Shown: positions 61,322 through 64,000 of the stretch, in pieces
How the letters are laid out: every line of letters starts with the position of its first letter
How positions within the stretch are numbered: position 1 is the first letter of the stretch
Source of the DNA: Mangifera indica
Lineage: Eukaryota > Streptophyta > Magnoliopsida > Sapindales > Anacardiaceae
Direction of reading: 5' to 3'
NCBI RefSeq assembly: GCF_011075055.1
Contig: NC_058151.1
Span: 11,785,800 to 11,849,799, forward strand
Length of the DNA: 64,000 nucleotides
Translations under genes and position numbers: made by a program
The notes under the pieces: model-generated
The model's database searches: none
Seen by the model: only the letters and a program-made list of their open reading frames with translations
What the model was told of the DNA's origin: nothing

Positions 61322-63262
61322 ATGGCTGCCACTACATCTCTTATTGCTTGGTCGCTCTTTTTCTATATTACACTTTCTCTTCTTCTTCTTTTGATAATGC
61401 TGTCACTCCCATTTTAACGCTGTATACTTCATTTCAGGGGCTCGGGAGAAGATGGGCAATTAGGAATAGGAAACAACGAAGAGAAAGATAGGGTTTGCGT
61501 TGTCAAAGCTCTCAAGCCTTATAAAGTCCGTTCTGTTGTTGCCGGTAGCCGGAACTCCCTCGCCATCTGTGATGACGGAAAGGTTGATTTTTTCTTCTGC
61601 AATGATGTGGGATATTTGCATTTTAAATTGTATCTTTGATGTTTTAGTAAGTGATATGGGTGTTGTTTTGTTTTTTGCCAGTTGTTTACGTGGGGATGGA
61701 ACCAGAGAGGGACTTTGGGTCACCCACCTGAGACCAAGACTGAAAATGTTCCCAGTCAGGTTAAGGATCTCGCTAATGTCAAGATTGTTCAGGTAATTAC
61801 CCTTCTTTTTGGATACATAAAATTAATATTAAGTTAATTGATTTTGAATTTGAAACTTTTGGTTTCTTTATTTTTAGGCTGCTATTGGTGGATGGCATTG
61901 TTTGGCTGTTGATGATCAAGGCCGAGCCTATGCTTGGGGTATGTATGTGTTATTAATCTTCTTCATTTTGTTGTTATTCATTACAAAGTACTTTAAGATT
62001 AATGCATGTAATATGGCAGAGAAAGTTGTTTTAATCAATTAGAAATTGAAGAGGGTTCCAAAAGGCTTATCTGTGGGGAATTGGTGTGGTCTGTAAGCAT
62101 GGTGAATTAAGTTTTTGAAGTATTTTTGGTGCAGGTGGGAATGAGTATGGTCAGTGTGGTGAAGAACCTGAGCGAAAAGATGACACTGGAAGGCCTTTGA
62201 GGAGAGACATTGTGATTCCTCAGCGATGTGCCCCAAAGCTTGTTGTTCGGCAGGTGATTTGCTCATACTAATTTGTGTATTTTGGATCAGAGTAGTTGCA
62301 TGCATGCGTCTTCTAGTTTCTAAGTGACTTTTTTGGTTAATTTTTTAGGTATATCTTTTCGGGTTATTGTCAATTTATGCTTTTAACATAACTTACTTGT
62401 TCTCTTTAGAAGATTCTTGGAGTGAAACCATGTAGCAGAGCCAATCATTTGGCATTGGTTCTATTTTCAATTTTGATAACACTGTGGATGGTTAAAGTCT
62501 ACCTGCTTAGTTGATGTATAGCTGTGCTTCACATATTCTACAGTATTGCTTTGACATTGTGATGATAGAATTGATTTTAACCTGTGATTTACCGTACTCA
62601 TCCATGGATTCTTAGCCAGTTTAGTCTGGTATAAATTTCCTTCACATTATGCACCACTGGTACACCACAATAGTAGCATGAATCTTTTTTCTGTTAACAA
62701 AATTTTTTTTATTCTTAAAATAATATCAATAACAATAATAAGCCTCTCACTCTGGCATGGTGTAAGAATTTCCTCACCTTAACCTGACTTATGCAATTAC
62801 TTCTTTTGTGTGGTTGTAATTTATGAAGTGGCTTGCCCATGATCAATTTTTTGCTATTCTCTAATTGCTAATATGATAGGTGGCTGCGGGTGGAACTCAT
62901 TCTGTGGTGCTTACACGTGAGGGACATGTATGGACCTGGGGTCAACCATGGCCTCCTGGAGACATGTATAGTCAACTTTGGTTTTATTCTTCAACTCTAT
63001 GTTCATGCGGGCTTCTCCTTGTTTACATGCTCCATGCTTCTAATAAAGGTTTCCTTACAGAAAACAAATTTTCATTCCTGTGAGAGTGCAAGGGCTTGAA
63101 AAGGTGAGGCTCATTGCTGTTGGGGCTTTTCATAATTTGGCTCTTCAAGAGGATGGAACATTGTGGGCATGGGGTAACAATGAGTATGGGCAACTCGGTA
63201 CTGGGGATACACAACCAAGATCACAACCTATTCTTGTCCAAGGGCTCTCTGATCTCACTTTG
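61322..63262 (+). CDS. RCC1-repeat (UVR8-like beta-propeller) protein, 3' partial
   Basis: Seven exons lie in the window: 61322-61350, 61438-61582, 61682-61792, 61878-61938, 62135-62253, 62880-62965 and 63061-63262. They total 753 nt (251 codons), GT-AG and phase-consistent. The protein starts MAATTSLIAWGSGEDGQLG and shows successive RCC1 blades of about 50 residues: SRNSLAICDDGKLFTWGWNQ, GGWHCLAVDDQGRAYAWGGN, GGTHSVVLTREGHVWTWG and GAFHNLALQEDGTLWAWGNN. The full family protein is about 400 aa, so two to three blades lie beyond the window. It is closest to the Arabidopsis At5g16040/At3g02300 type (from memory), not to UVR8 itself; its molecular role is not established. The first exon is only 29 nt, and the reading-through frame beyond it stops, so the splice is needed. 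Confidence 0.92.
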
Positions 63263-64000
63263 GTATGTTTTACATTCTTAGAGCCTTGCTTTTTTTTTTT
63301 TTTACCTGTATTCATTTTTCTGTCAATATTATCATTTGAAGTAAGCATGCATACAATACCGTTGGTTTCATCTTAGTGTATAATTGCTTATTGGTGTGAA
63401 CTACTGGGAAAACTTGTTTGTTAAATTGAGTTGTTTTTTACAAAAATTGTGTATACTTGATCTTGTCTCAAAAAAAAAAAAAAAGAGACTTCCATTTTAG
63501 ATTTCGTCATTGTTAGAAAAGTTTTATCAAGATTGAAAATTCTGAACAAAATTGGTTGTTGAAATTGTTAATTTAGAATATCATGTTGAAGTGATGTAAA
63601 TGCCAGAGTGGGTGTTGCATGTCTGCATTTTGCCTTGGATTTATTTCGACCAGTGCGAATGCCAAATCTTGCAACTAAACATGCAGCTGTTTGGAGTCTG
63701 AATGCATAATTAGAGCCTAAGGTTTGATCATTGTTGGGCTTCTGACATTGCCATGTGTTTTGCCCGTTGGTCATTAATCAAGTTTCCATGGCTGAATACA
63801 AACTTGACCTTTTACCTTGTCTGCCATGTCCTAATCTGGGGAATTTATTAAGAGCTCCTTAGAGATACAAGTTTGTGAACATAAATATGTCTTTTCTTTT
63901 GTAATGTAACAACCTTAAAAATTTGAGAAGGGATTATGATGAAATTGTGTTTCTGTAAGATTATAATATATCTATATGGTGGATGGATTGATTGATGTAG
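63263..64000 (+). other. Start of the seventh intron of the RCC1-repeat gene
   Basis: Begins at the GTATGT donor after DLTL. No further blade (expected VDIAAGG-like) was found before the window ends. Contains T and A homopolymers only. Confidence 0.7.

Overview
The window is nuclear DNA of a flowering plant, almost certainly a eudicot. The genes have many short GT-AG introns in an AT-rich background full of decayed plant transposons, and the proteins match known eudicot families. I cannot name the family or species. No rRNA, tRNA, CRISPR array, bacterial operon or organellar gene was recognised.

Layout. (1) 844-22507, minus: the 5' half (25 exons, 949 codons) of a giant HEAT-repeat gene of the SWEETIE/HEATR5 family; its 3' half lies beyond position 1. 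Its introns hold a decayed Ty1/copia element with both LTRs, a copia RNase H scrap, two LINE-derived zinc-knuckle (zf-RVT) fragments, a possible copia LTR and a DNA transposon. (2) 22508-28495: intergenic, with TA/CA microsatellites, a hAT-type element, an array of short hairpins and a long-inverted-repeat element. (3) 28496-29542, minus: an intronless class-I carboxylesterase (CXE). (4) 29543-37173: gene-poor, with nested MITEs, a TRIM-like element and another hAT element. (5) 37174-38372, minus: a PLAC8/PCR-CNR family gene in four exons whose third exon carries an in-frame TAG; just upstream, 38570-38932, minus, a 120-residue single-membrane-span protein. (6) 40225-44972, plus: chaperonin subunit CCT6 (15 exons, 535 aa, complete). 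(7) 46553-48799, minus: twin CX9C cytochrome oxidase assembly factor CMC1 (3 exons, 93 aa). (8) 48800-57541: repeat-rich, ending in two abutting G/C-rich hAT elements next to the 14-3-3 promoter. (9) 57542-59542, plus: a 14-3-3 protein (262 aa). (10) 61322-63262 and beyond, plus: an RCC1-repeat protein, truncated by the window end.

The order CXE - CCT6 - CMC1 - 14-3-3 - RCC1 matches, from memory, the Arabidopsis chromosome 5 block At5g16080 down to At5g16040, so this looks like a conserved eudicot segment into which a PLAC8 gene and many transposons have been inserted. The genes are unrelated housekeeping functions (protein folding, mitochondrial copper-enzyme assembly, phosphoprotein binding, trafficking) and I see no sign that they form one pathway. 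I found no convincing undescribed biological system. The most unusual items are the nonsense-mutated PLAC8 gene, the hairpin array near 25 kb, the back-to-back hAT pair with three target-site copies and a very strong G-quadruplex tract, and a MITE nested in a MITE.
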